Below are positions 33,590-44,094 of a DNA stretch of 64,000 nt, piece by piece (position 1 is the first letter of the stretch; each line of letters starts with the position of its first letter). Location: the NCBI GenBank assembly GCA_036971615.1, contig JAYKKR010000008.1, positions 248,001 through 312,000 of the forward strand, written 5' to 3'. The translations under genes were made by a program, and so were the position numbers. Under the pieces are notes generated by a model. The model made no database searches. It was not told where the DNA came from and saw nothing but the letters and a program-made list of their open reading frames with translations. Origin of the DNA: Amyloporia xantha. Its lineage: Eukaryota > Basidiomycota > Agaricomycetes > Polyporales > Adustoporiaceae.

Positions 33590-34110
33590 ACAAGTCCATA
33601 TGGTTCCATAAGGCCTGACATGCCATGTGACGGATACCACACAAGGTATCCAAAGGATTTATGCTATGGTATTCCGTTCCACTTTCAGTACGTGAGAGCT
33701 GAACCTGTTCACCCCTCGTAGCCTCTATTCCTACGTACAAGTAACTTGACGCCTTAGTAATATGCACGTGACCTTGTACAATACCTGCCGCGCTTGAGCA
33801 CGAGGAATGATAACTCTTCTTACTGCCCAAATAACTCCTTACCGTGTGAACTCGATGTTCAGCTAGGAGCCGGGGTGTCCGTTGCTACTCGAGCAGCATC
33901 CGCTTCTCTTTCGCCAGACTCATCGCGCCCCAGCGCGGACAACGTCTGATCACTCTTAGCAGCTGCTACGTGTCACTTTGATGAACGCCGTCTAGTGACG
34001 TATCAGCCTAGTCTCATCCGGAGACTACCAACTGTTCGAACTCTGCACTTAGGAGACCTGCGGTTTCACTACTCGAGACCTCGAATCCACGAGTTCTCAC
34101 ATGCCAAATC
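33590..34110. other. Compositionally distinct patch of unknown origin
   Basis: Base composition and CG frequency here resemble the right-hand gene compartment rather than the AT-rich repeats on both sides. No open frame or domain was recognised on either strand. It could be an LTR, an untranslated or pseudogene fragment, or an insertion of host sequence. Confidence 0.35.
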
Positions 34111-34172
34111 CCATTTTTCTGACACATGACACAAAGTCACTAAAGATTCTTCTTACAAGTTTGCACATGCAT

Positions 34173-34407
34173 GGGGCTACAGTGCTGACCACCACCAGGT
34201 GGGTGGCTAAGTAGCCCCACATCAGATTGCAGACTTTGGTCTGTGTGACAGTGAAATATTAAAGTAGATTCAAAGCATGAAATTCCAGCTTGAATTTTTG
34301 TATATTTACACTGTGAGCCCATAACAGAAGCACACCATTCTCTGCTAACTCACACATGCATAGGGCCACTCAGCTACCCACCTGGTGCTGGTTGGCTGAA
34401 TGGCCCT
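34173..34407. repeat. Two related foldback units in opposite orientation
   Basis: The 46-base unit at 34173-34218 begins GGGGCTAC and ends GTAGCCCC, with an internal CCACCAGGTGGGTGG. A related unit at 34362-34407 (AGGGCCACT...GGCCCT) carries the same core on the other strand. Both are preceded by CACATGCAT. Confidence 0.7.
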
Positions 34408-35042
34408 ACAGTGCAATGTCTGCAATGCTGAAGTATGAAATTGAAGTTCAATCTCACATTCATCTTAACATTCACCCTGAAAATCCATGGCAAAGCACTG
34501 TGCAGGTTACTTCTATTGTCAAACATACATTGTGACATAAGTTTCCCTTGCTACTACCTGATTGTTGTGCTAATCAATTCACACATTCACACAGCAATAT
34601 GGCACTGATAACAAAGCTGTTGACATATCTCACTTTAATAGTCTGCATATGCAAACCAGAATCTGTTGCTCATTTGCATGCTTCCACAACAGTGCAAACC
34701 CACCAACCACCTCTGGTGGACAAAAAGCATGTCCAAGGTACTATGTAATAATGTTCATTCACCCATGCATTGGCACAATTATGCCAGCACAGACACAACT
34801 GTGTATGGTAGCATTGTCACAATGTTGGCATCCTGACCCCCAAGAGGTGTCCCCTGAACCTGAATCAAGGGAAAATCCCCTATGATATGGGCTAAGGTAA
34901 ACTGTTGCTCATCACAGGCTTCCTGTCACTATGGCCATCAAATGGCTTAACAGTATCTGTACCCTTAGTGAGATACTATGTGTGTAATAGCAGCTCGAGA
35001 CCATTAGAAGATATGACAAATGACCAGTTGATACATGATGAT

Positions 35043-36200
35043 TCAATGGTTTGGATTCTCAGTCAAGAAATCTTCACCATAATCTATCCAAAGGAAGTCA
35101 GAGAAGGGCACAAATGTAAATTGCAACAAAACAGATGACAGTCATAAAACATACCTGACCCCTGACCTTCCCGAGATTTTTGATATGTGATCTCAAGATC
35201 ATGCATGATCTTGTTCTGCATATTGTCAACATCAACAGCAGACTCACAGATGCGGTATTGCTCGAAAAAGACCCTGAAAAAGCATATCCCTTAGAAACCA
35301 TTGAAGTACACATATGTAATGAATGTGTCATACTGATTGATGGTCCAGAATGCTGCACCCCAACCAAACTTGCTTAACAAATGGTCTGCATATGTCGGAA
35401 AGCCAGTAATATAGAATGCAGCGGCTATAGCTTCGACACAGTTCAATCTCCACGGTTTTCCATAGTTGACGGGATTTGCTGCTACAAGATATGGCACTTT
35501 ACATTGTAATAAAATGAATGAGTACAACAACAGGCTGCTTGATAAGCTATAGATGCTTGATCGCTTACATATTCGTTCATGTGGACTGATAAGCTTATGA
35601 AACGGCACATCGTCGAGCCTGGCCCAAGAACATTCTACAACGGCAACTCCGCTTTCCAGTACGATTGCTCTATCTGAAGGACTGATTAATTGAGAGCCTT
35701 TCGGTCTAAATGGACATTGAGTAGGAACGTAGGCTCACCGGAACGATAGGAAGGTGGACTCACGAGACGACGATTCCCCTGAAGCGTTGGCCAACCTTCA
35801 GTTCCTTGACAAGCCCAAGACGTGATAGTCGTTTGCCGGAACATCGACGAGGGTCACAGTGGTCGAAATCCTTTCGACACAGTTGCAGTATGGGCGGATT
35901 TCCTGTCGAGAAAACTACTCACCCACATAGCGACAGGCACGCTAATCTCGATCTCTACTCTGATGTTCACGTATTATTTAGAAGTGTAGATAAGCGAAAC
36001 ATACCCGTATCTCCATTCTTGTCCTCCCCCGTAGAGACGCTTTCGTTCTCGCTATCTACAGCACTTTGAGGCCGCTCTTCATCGATAGCCTCAAGTGAAG
36101 GGTCTCGATAGCTCGACTGCGCATTCTTCGCTGAGCGAGGAGGCCCCCTGCCGCGCTTGTTGCCTCTTTGGTTTCGCGAAGATGAACCGTTCTTGCCCAT
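35043..36200 (-). CDS. TSR3: 18S rRNA aminocarboxypropyltransferase Tsr3
   Basis: Tsr3 transfers the 3-amino-3-carboxypropyl group from S-adenosylmethionine to a hypermodified uridine of 18S rRNA during 40S maturation in the cytoplasm. Spliced minus-strand exons show the family motifs in order. First is a basic start (MGKNGSSSRNQRGNKRGRG), then VPVAMWDFRHCDPRRCSGKR, a SPxxxxLLS-like segment ending DVPFHKLISPHERI, and the signature PYLVAANPVNYGKPWRLNCV followed by ITGFPTYADHLLSKFGWG. Introns are about 50-70 nt; the first runs from 36004 to the acceptor before EIEISVPV. I end the gene at 35043, using a final intron (GTATGTTTTA...TGGATAG) that yields DYGEDFLTENPNH. Without that splice a stop occurs at about 35084. 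It is the first gene right of the repeat compartment and shares a 130-bp divergent promoter with mL41. Confidence 0.92.
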
Positions 36201-36330
36201 GGTAGTGAGAACTAGAGTGTAGGAGCGTTGTGGCTACTATTAGGGCCCGCCCCGAGGCGGCCTTAGTCAGTCACGTGGTGTCTGGTCTGCGAGCGCGGCG
36301 CATCCGACTGGTACACTACATTTCGCCATC
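36201..36330. promoter_or_regulatory. Short divergent promoter, TSR3 / mL41
   Basis: Only 130 bases separate the two start codons on opposite strands, so the two genes must share their upstream region. The stretch is GC-rich and no clear TATA box is visible. Confidence 0.6.
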
Positions 36331-36772
36331 ATGTTCCCGACGCTGGTCAGACTGTCCAAGGCATCTCGCAGGGCCCTCACGCCAAAAAGGGGCAACAAAG
36401 ATTTCTACAAGGGTCTGTAGTGTCTCTGTTTTCTGTATTTGTGACTCAAACTCGTACTGCCAGGTACCCGACAAGCGTTCCTTCCAGGTGGACATCGCAC
36501 CGGTGCCCCTGGTAAACACGTTATCGCAGGAAAAGCTAGGTATCGCCTTCTAGATGAGCAGGTCCGTGTTTTCGTGGCCCCTGCCATCGAGGATCTACAA
36601 AAGTCTCCCGTACGTCGATGGCTCGTGAACCGCTGACTTCGTACTGACCATTGGATACCACCAGCTTCGGCCATATGTTGGCGTAACTGTCAAATTGACA
36701 GATTCACAAAAGAAAGAGGTCTATGCGTCACTTTTGCCTGGTCCCAATGGAGCTGTGCCATCATCTACATGA
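36331..36772 (+). CDS. MRPL27: Mitochondrial large ribosomal subunit protein mL41
   Basis: This is a component of the mitochondrial 54S ribosomal subunit (mL41; MRPL27 in budding yeast). Three exons (36331-36412, 36464-36609, 36665-36772) join to 111 residues. The N-terminus MFPTLVRLSKASRRALTPKR is basic and amphipathic, as expected for import. It leads into the family signature RGNKDFYKGT split by the first intron, then RVFVAPAIEDLQKSPLRPYV and a short C-terminal tail ending PSST. Length fits fungal members. Both introns have GT-AG borders and lengths of about 50 nt. The gene is divergent from TSR3 and converges on the AsnRS gene, whose stop is 48 bp away. Confidence 0.93.
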
Positions 36773-36819
36773 TACCCATTCCTCAGTACCTACGGAGAGT
36801 AATTCGTCCGACCTGATAG

Positions 36820-38395
36820 TTATAGCAGCATTCTTCCCGCCCACCGTGGCATCGCAATGCATTCTCGTACGTTGTCAATCCCACCGATCCAGCTAATCAG
36901 TCGCTCGAATCCCAGTCCGAACCCGCCATGAGGAGCGCCCCCGTACCGTCTTAAATCCAAATACCACTCGTACTGCTCCTTTTCTAGACCGTGTCTCTCA
37001 AGCGCACCGGCTAAGAGATCGCCTCGCTCCTCACGAAGCGATCCTCCGACAAGCTCTCCTAAGCCCGGCACTAGTAGATCGAAGCAAGCGACCGTCCTCT
37101 CGTCGTCATTGAGGCGCATATAGAACGGCTTGAGACTCGCAGGATAGTCTGTGACGAAAACAGGGCCATCAGCAACGTGTTCCGCAATCCATCGTTCGTG
37201 CTCGCTCTGCAGGGGTTTACCCCATGCAGGTTCGAAACGGAACTTGCGTGTGGATGCTTGATATTTTGTCAGCTCCGTTACTGCATCTTGATACGTGATT
37301 CTGGTCCAGTCGGGTATCGTTCTTGCTCGCTCGAGTCGCTCCAGAAGGCCAGCGCTTCCATCGTTCTGGTCGCTATGCTTTACCAAAGACTGCGTCGTGT
37401 GACTAGTCTTCTCCAGTACGTCTTTCAAGGCCACTTCCACGACATTGCAGACATCATGTACGGTCTCGGTAAATGCCCACTCTGCCTCTAGCATCCAAAA
37501 TTCAGCCAAGTGACGGTTTGTCTGCGACCGCTCTGCGCGGAAACAAGGGGATAACGTGTAAACCCGCGAAATCGATGTGGCCAGTGCCTCCAAATGCAAC
37601 TGAGAAGAGACTGTGAGGTATGCGGGATGACCGAAGAATTCGTGTAGTTTGGATGTGTCTTTCTCAGGAGTTGAGGCAGTTGCTGACGGTGAGGCTATTT
37701 GGAATGTCTCTCCTGCTCCTTCGCAGTCGTTTGAAGTCAGAATCGGCGTGTGCACGAAACAAAAGCCTTGGCCCTTGGTTTGGATTAGGCTCGGACTGCG
37801 TCCACGGCTAACGACGTACCTCAAAAAAACCCTGCAACGTTTTTGAAGCGCTGTCGCGAAGCCTGAGCATCGACGCGATTGCATCTGTCCGAGCACGCAA
37901 GTGACAGTGGTCTCGTAGATATTCCAGTGACAATGATTTCTTCTGAATTGGATATGTCTTGGATCTGGTTCAAACCCGGTTACGAGAAGTCATTAGTATC
38001 GACACGCACCACCTGGTCACAGTCCCCCAACACCTCCATGGATTCTACCTGTAACTCCCTGTCCTGACCCTTTCCTAGACTGCGCGAAAGTGTTCCCCCT
38101 AAACGTACGCTCGAACCATTCGTTAAGCTATGAATAGATTGAGTGCCTGTGGGATGAGCGAGACGATATCGCGAACGCACCTTTTTGCCAGGCCTACATC
38201 TGTGAATACAGCTTGAAGGCCTTTTTCTGAACTGCCGTCAGAGATAACTGCAAACGCAACATTCTTCTGGCGCCGAACAGACTTGACCCATCCTTGGACT
38301 CTCAGAGGCACGTCGGGCTCGGGGCAATGAGATGAGAGCAACTGGCGAATCGTTGGAGGCAAGGATGAAGTGGACAAGCATCGCCGCCAGATCAT
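36820..38395 (-). CDS. SLM5: Asparaginyl-tRNA synthetase, mitochondrial type
   Basis: This class II synthetase charges tRNA(Asn) with asparagine and is probably mitochondrial. The chosen ATG at 38395 gives MIWRRCLSTSSLPPTIRQLL, a typical import presequence. The OB-fold anticodon-binding domain follows (VPLRVQGWVKSVRRQKNVAF), then exons with LQVESMEVLGDCDQ and EYLRDHCHLRARTDAIASML. The catalytic domain shows EGAGETF, motif 2 as SPCFRAERSQTNRHLAEFWM, and motif 3 as GFGLGFERL. It ends IAMPRWAGRMLL with a TAA at 36820. The long last exon runs from 36820 to about 37790, with introns near 37800-37845, 37950-37985 and 38105-38180. An AspRS is less likely given motif 2 and the C-terminus. It is tail to tail with mL41. 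Confidence 0.93.
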
Positions 38396-38674
38396 GACAC
38401 TACTTGTCAAGTCAATCTTTGCTGTAATGCAGGTGAAGTCACTACACCGGAGATGAGATCGTGGCCAGTGCAAGATCCAATTCGTGGTGTCCGTCTATGT
38501 AGACTCCAGACAGGTTAACCACGACAAAGTAGCCAACCTCGTACACGAACCCGCGAAGGGGATGTTGTTGCACGACATTTTACACGATAACAAGACTACG
38601 TAGAAATGATACACAGGATATAATCCCTCATTTTGGCAACGACCGCACTCGCCTCGATTATACAAACCATCACA

Positions 38675-39230
38675 TCAAAATCCCCTGCCTCTGCCCCGAC
38701 CCCTGCCTCTACCGCGACCACGATCTATTCCTCCTCCTCCTCCTCCTCCTCTAGCACGGCCACGACCGCGTGCGTCATCCTTCTTCCTGTTCTTAGGCTT
38801 CGGTGCATCATCAACGAGAAGGGTGTCGAGAGGCAAAGCGTCAGGGAGGACAAAATAGCGAACATTGTTGCCCCGGATGGACAGGGAATCCAAGGATGTG
38901 GGATCGCGATTACGAGCGGTCATCTTGACGGTCTTCAGATGTGTGTTCATCTGCATGTCAACGCCTGAAAAGAGAGTGAGGATTGCTTGTGAGGACGGAG
39001 TGGACTTACACACCGGTGATTGTACCATGAACGACAGAGCCATTCTTGAGCTCGATAGTCACCGTCTCATTGTTCAATTTCATCAAAAATCTAAGAAAGA
39101 TGCAGTATGAGCATCAGTGCAATATGCCTGGTAAGACAAATGAGGCGAGATGTGGAAAACAGGGCGTCATGCAGGGTACTCTGACCGGTGTGCGCACAGA
39201 CGGTGGCAATACACACCTTACGAGCTTCAT
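38675..39230 (-). CDS. SMD1: Small nuclear ribonucleoprotein SmD1
   Basis: SmD1 is one of the seven Sm proteins forming the ring on spliceosomal U1, U2, U4 and U5 snRNAs. Exon 1 is only 14 nt (MKLVR, 39217-39230). Exon 2 (39014-39090) gives [20 protein letters not shown]. Exon 3 (38675-38964) gives [35 protein letters not shown] and [17 protein letters not shown], then a Gly/Arg tail ending in RG repeats (the target of arginine dimethylation in the family). The product is 126 residues, close to the usual size. The codons of the RG tail create a GC-rich trinucleotide-like stretch at 38680-38770. The first-exon start is supported by strong conservation of MKLVRFLMKL across SmD1 proteins. Confidence 0.95.
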
Positions 39231-39526
39231 GTTTGCGGCTTGGGGAGTGCTTGAGCGTGAACGGAGGACTAAGCTTGAATTGAGGGCGAGGAGATTGATA
39301 CCACGTGACTCGGACGGGGCGCGCCGGGTTAGGCCATAAAATAAAAAAACATTTGTTGGATCGGTGCCGTCCACATACGCGAGCAGTCAGGCATCCTCGG
39401 TGCAGACGCTTCCTCTCGTCTCTCCCCCCGTCCTTCTCCTCCTTACGCCCATCCTGGCTCTTCAGCCCAACCTCAGAAGCGGCCAGCACTGACGCCGTGA
39501 GGCTCTATCCCTCCTAGGCCCTAACC
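39231..39526. promoter_or_regulatory. Divergent promoter, SMD1 / PPR gene
   Basis: About 296 bases separate the start codons of two divergent genes. The stretch near 39400-39440 is a long pyrimidine-rich run (CTCGTCTCTCCCCCCGTCC) on the PPR side, a common feature just upstream of fungal start sites. Confidence 0.5.
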
Positions 39527-42500
39527 ATGCTCCCCAAGGTCGCCAATCACCTGCTCTATCATACCACCCGTGCCGTAGCCGCTGCCCAGAATCAGACTGG
39601 ACATACCATCCGTAATGTCCTCCAGCTTCAGTCATCTTCAGGTCCTTCGTCTGCAGGCGGAAATATAAGCGGTTGGAACGGCCCCTCCTCCTCAAACTCT
39701 GGCTGGAACGGTCATGGTGCCGGCTCAGGCGGCGCGAAATATCACCCGGGAAGTCGCTCTTACGGCGGTTACACAGTGAGTGACACCCTAAGTGATCCCT
39801 GGCTCCCTGCAAGATGCTTACCTTCGCTTTGTCTTTAGGGTGCTGGCCGCGCTGTAACGCAGGCGGAGATCACTTCAAATGACACGAGTCATGGTCGTAG
39901 CGATGATTCTGACGAAGCAACCCCCACACGTCGTGCGGCAGGCTATCCTACCAGGAGGAATAGCATATCTTTAGGTCTCCAAGAGCGGAAGAGGGACAAG
40001 TCAGGGGTCTTCAAGACAGGCAAACCTCATGCGGTGTCTCGCCGCGTCTTTAACGATCGTCAGGCTGCAGATCTTGGTCACACCAGTTCAATTCTGTCCT
40101 CCCAAAGCGCGGCTGTTTCGTTACATGTCACGTCGCCTCGGCCGTCTGTTGTTCGTCATGAGTCGACTGTCGTCACTCATCAGACTGTCGCCGATGGCCC
40201 GGAAATGTTGCCCCCACCGACTCCGGTATTGTCCTCGACCACTCTTACCTTGCCAGAACCGGATGGCACGCCCGCTTTCCAACCAGAAACTCCTCCTTCA
40301 GAGTCAGTGGGGTCGGATTCCTACGAACGAGAATCGGCTGCAGCTATTCAAGCGGCCCTCAGTGGCGGCTCAGTACAAGCGGCCTTACGCGAAGTGCAGA
40401 AAGTGCGCTCCAATGACCGGACTCCGTCCGTTATGCTGTACAACGTCATCTTGCAGGCTCTTCATCAAGTACGCAAGAGTGATGAATCCCTGCAAAGCAT
40501 CTTGGAGGTTTACAACGAGATGTTAGCCCGGTCTGTGCTTCCTAATTTCAGGACGTACACTATCCTTATTCGCGCTCTCACCAACCGTGACAATGAGATT
40601 CACCACTCAATCCGGGCCACAGAGCAGCGCATGCGAAGGCGTTTGCTATTAGATGCCTCGGATGAGTCTGCCCAACGCGAGGACGAGGACCACATTACCA
40701 GTCTACGCAAGGAAAACAATTTCCGGTCGGCCATGACGCTGTTCCAGACAGCATGTACCTCCAAAGGCCGGCTGGATCCTGACATCTACCACAGTTTACT
40801 TCGCTCATGTGTCATCCATGCAAATATCGATGCCGCCATCCATATATTCGCTCACCTTGAGAGACGATCCAGCGTTAAGCCTAATGCCTCCGTCTTCAGA
40901 CATCTGATCGAAGTCTACTCGAGTATCGGTGATCTTCAGGGTGCGAAGGATGTCTTCGAGGAGTTCAAGGCAGCTTGTAAATCGAACAGCATTTCTACGT
41001 TACTCTCATCGAAATCAGAAGCAACAAGCGATAACGCGGACAGGGCGTTCGTCGTACAGGCGTCGAACATACAGGTGTGGAATGCTATGATCGGCGCGTA
41101 CATTCGCGGCGGCCAGGACACGGTAGCGATCGGTTTATTGGAACAAATGCTCGATACAAAGGCGGGGGGAACATTCAATATGACCGAAACCCCTCCTCCC
41201 TCCGCTGCCACTTTCCACGTCATGCTCATGGCCTTTTGTCGGTCTGGCGAAATAGGCACGGCTCTGTCTTGGTTCGACCGCTTACTGGAACAAAACGTCA
41301 GCCCCCTTCATCCGTACGTGCCATCTACCACACCTTGTCGGCCGGATTACAGGATGTATATCGTGATGCTGGAAGCATTGGCTTTCGAGGGTCGCATCGA
41401 TGACTTGAACAGGATCTTCTCGCGTTTGGTGCAGCTTGCTCCTCAGGACCAGCTGCTGATCCGATCCACAGAACGCGAAACGGTTTTGTTGGCCAATCTG
41501 CATTACTTGCGTACACATTCTGATCTCGACGAGGAGCGCATTATGTCCATCTTAGACTATCTGGTCAATACTGTTCTGGATCTAGGCCCGCTGCCGAGTC
41601 TCGTCAAGACTGCAAACCCAATTAGGAGTATCGACGCAATGATTAGAAAGTATACGGAGTACGGGCACTACGATAAGGCCTTGAGACTCGCCCAAACATA
41701 CTCCAGTACGGTATTTGATAACATCACGGATCCTGAAGCGTTATCCCGCAGTCGATTGATCCTTCAAGCATGTGCGCAGGATCTCGCCTGTCTGATGCTG
41801 GCTGATGATGCCACAAACCTTTCCCTCGAGCAATTGTTGCGGGTGACAAGGTTTTCTCTCACTTTGGACGGTATTCCAACTCCCGAGCTGCGTGCTCGCT
41901 GCTTAGCAGATTATATGTCTTCCAAAGCGAACGGCCATTCAGTGCTGTCGAATGACAATTGGGACATCATGTTGCATTTGGTTATGTCAGCAGAGCAGGA
42001 TGGATCTTCCCCCATTACTGCAGAATCCCTCCTCGAAGATATGGCGCGGCATGAAGTCGCCTTCGGTCAGTTGAACAAGTCACTCCTGCGTCGACTACAA
42101 GCACACATTTTCTCTGGACGAGATGCGAGTACAGCTCGACACATTTTGACGACCATTAGCCCGGACCTCCTAACAGCTATCGACGCGCTTAGCAAAACGA
42201 ATCAGGAAGATGCAGTCCAGCATTCACCCTCTGTCAGGATCGATCCACGACACAGTAAACTCGTGGATGCGCATGCTTGGAATAACAGCACTGTCACTCC
42301 ACTTGCTGCTTACGGTCAATTTGAAGCTGGTCGGTCGAAAGGAATATACCCACAGCCCGATGTTATTGCTCGCCTCATCAGCGCTGTGGGTAGGCTGGGT
42401 CACACAGACAAGATGCGCAGCCTGTATGAAGCTGCTCAGCTTGTTCTGGCCACTCTCGAACCTCAGAAGAAATGGCAATCCGTCGGCTGGTTCCAAGTTG

Positions 42501-43910
42501 AAGACCATATGATCATTGGACTAGCCCATGCGGGAGATTTGGATGCTGCGCATGTGCACCGTGCCCGGATTCTTGACAACAATGGAGCTCCTTCTGCGGA
42601 CGCATATGGTGCTCTGATCCACCATGTTAAGGACACGACGGACGACGCCGAGAACGCCATGGCTCTCTTCCAAGAATCTCGTGACCAAGGTGTTGCACCG
42701 AATCTCTACTTGTACAATACCACCATATCAAAATTGGCTAAGGCAAGGAGAACCGACGACGCTTTGGCGCTTTTCCAGGAGATGAAGTCTCACAGTATTT
42801 GGCCGTCATCGGTTACATATGGTGCTGTCATAGCTGCCTGCTGCCGCGTTGGCGATGCTGTCTCGGCCGAGGTTCTCTTTGATGAAATGTCCTCACAGCA
42901 CAATTTCAGACCTCGCGTGCCGCCTTATAATACGATGATGCAACTTTACACACACACCAAGCCAGATCGAGATCGTGTCCTTCACTATTATAATGCTCTA
43001 CTGGAGGCTGGAGTGAAGCCTACAGCCCACACGTACAAGGTCGGTGTTCGATCTGCTTATTCTAATGTTAACGTAGCTCACGGGTAGTTGAAAGCTTCTT
43101 CTAGATGCGTATGGGTCTATAGAGCCGATCGATGCCAACGCGATGGAGGATGTATTCAGTCATGTCATAGCTGGCCGTCGTCCAATTGTCCAGGGTACCC
43201 ATTGGGCGTCATTGATCAATTCGTGGGGCTGCGTACAAAAGGATCTTGATCGTGCTCTGTCCATCTTTGATTCGATTGCTGAGCACCCGTCTACCAAGCT
43301 TTCTGGCACGATGCTCCCCGATGCCGTCGTCTTTGAGGCTTTGATTAATGTTCTCGTTACTCTTCGACGTACTGACTTGATACCTCTCTACGTCCAACGG
43401 CTTGCGTCTCACGGCATTCACATGACGGCTTACATTGCAAATCTCCTCATCAAAGGATATGCATCCGTAGGCGATATAGAACGTTCCCGCGAAGTCTTCG
43501 AGAGTTTGGTCGATCCTCCAGAAGGTATGGCTGCCCCTCACAACCATGCTCCTCACGACAGCGGAGCCGGCAGCACCACGCAAGTGCCTGTTGATGTCCC
43601 CGTGTACCGCGAGGTAAGCAGAACTGTAACGTCCACCGCGTTGTAACACTCACACGGCGATTTTAGCCTTCAACTTGGGAAGCAATGGTGCGGGCAGAAC
43701 TAGGAAACGGCCAAAGGGACTGTGCTGTTGCACTTCTAGAGAGACTACAAGCAAGGTGTGTGTTAGCTCATCTTACCGACAGTTCTTGCCTAAATCTCGG
43801 ATGGCAGAAAATTCCCGCCTGCAGTCTACAGCCGCATTAGTGGAATCCTCCTCGGCGACGAAGCGAGTTCCCCATGGTCCACATCCCCCTCCCAATCCCA
43901 ATCGCCGTGA
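39527..43910 (+). CDS. Pentatricopeptide repeat protein, large, probably mitochondrial
   Basis: PPR proteins bind RNA in organelles and act in mitochondrial mRNA maturation, stability or translation. The start at 39527 gives MLPKVANHLLYHTTRAVAAA, a plausible import presequence, followed by a Ser/Gly-rich linker. Five introns-to-exons joins are consistent: exons 39527-39775, 39839-43039, 43095-43613, 43667-43755 and 43808-43910, about 1,386 residues. PPR-like helices recur along the protein, for example VMLYNVILQALHQVRKSDES, IQVWNAMIGAYIRGGQ, ATFHVMLMAFCRSGEIGTAL, LYLYNTTISKLAKARRTDDA, SVTYGAVIAACCRVGDAVSA and IANLLIKGYASVGDIERSRE. The spacing of the last repeats is about 35 residues. The exact orthologue (for example the CYA5 or PET309 type) cannot be decided by eye. 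Confidence 0.9.
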
Positions 43911-44094
43911 GGTGATCACGTCAGGAGACACATCTACCTCCGTCATTTGATCGTAGTCGTCAGCATCTTCCGCACTGTAGCATATACATGGTAATTCCAA
44001 TATATTGTAAACCCTCATTAAATAGATAAAATAGTACACCGTGTCCTGTGATCCTGCCACGGCCACAACTCCGTGCAAACTAAAGCAGGCATAA

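Noticed and set aside
39091..39489. 132-codon minus-strand frame overlapping the SMD1 first exon
   Set aside because: SMD1 exon 1 and its intron explain the conserved sequence in another frame. The long frame is a shadow.
40029..40526. 165-codon plus frame and several other frames within the PPR gene
   Set aside because: The 1,067-codon exon in another frame contains the PPR repeats and joins cleanly to its neighbours.
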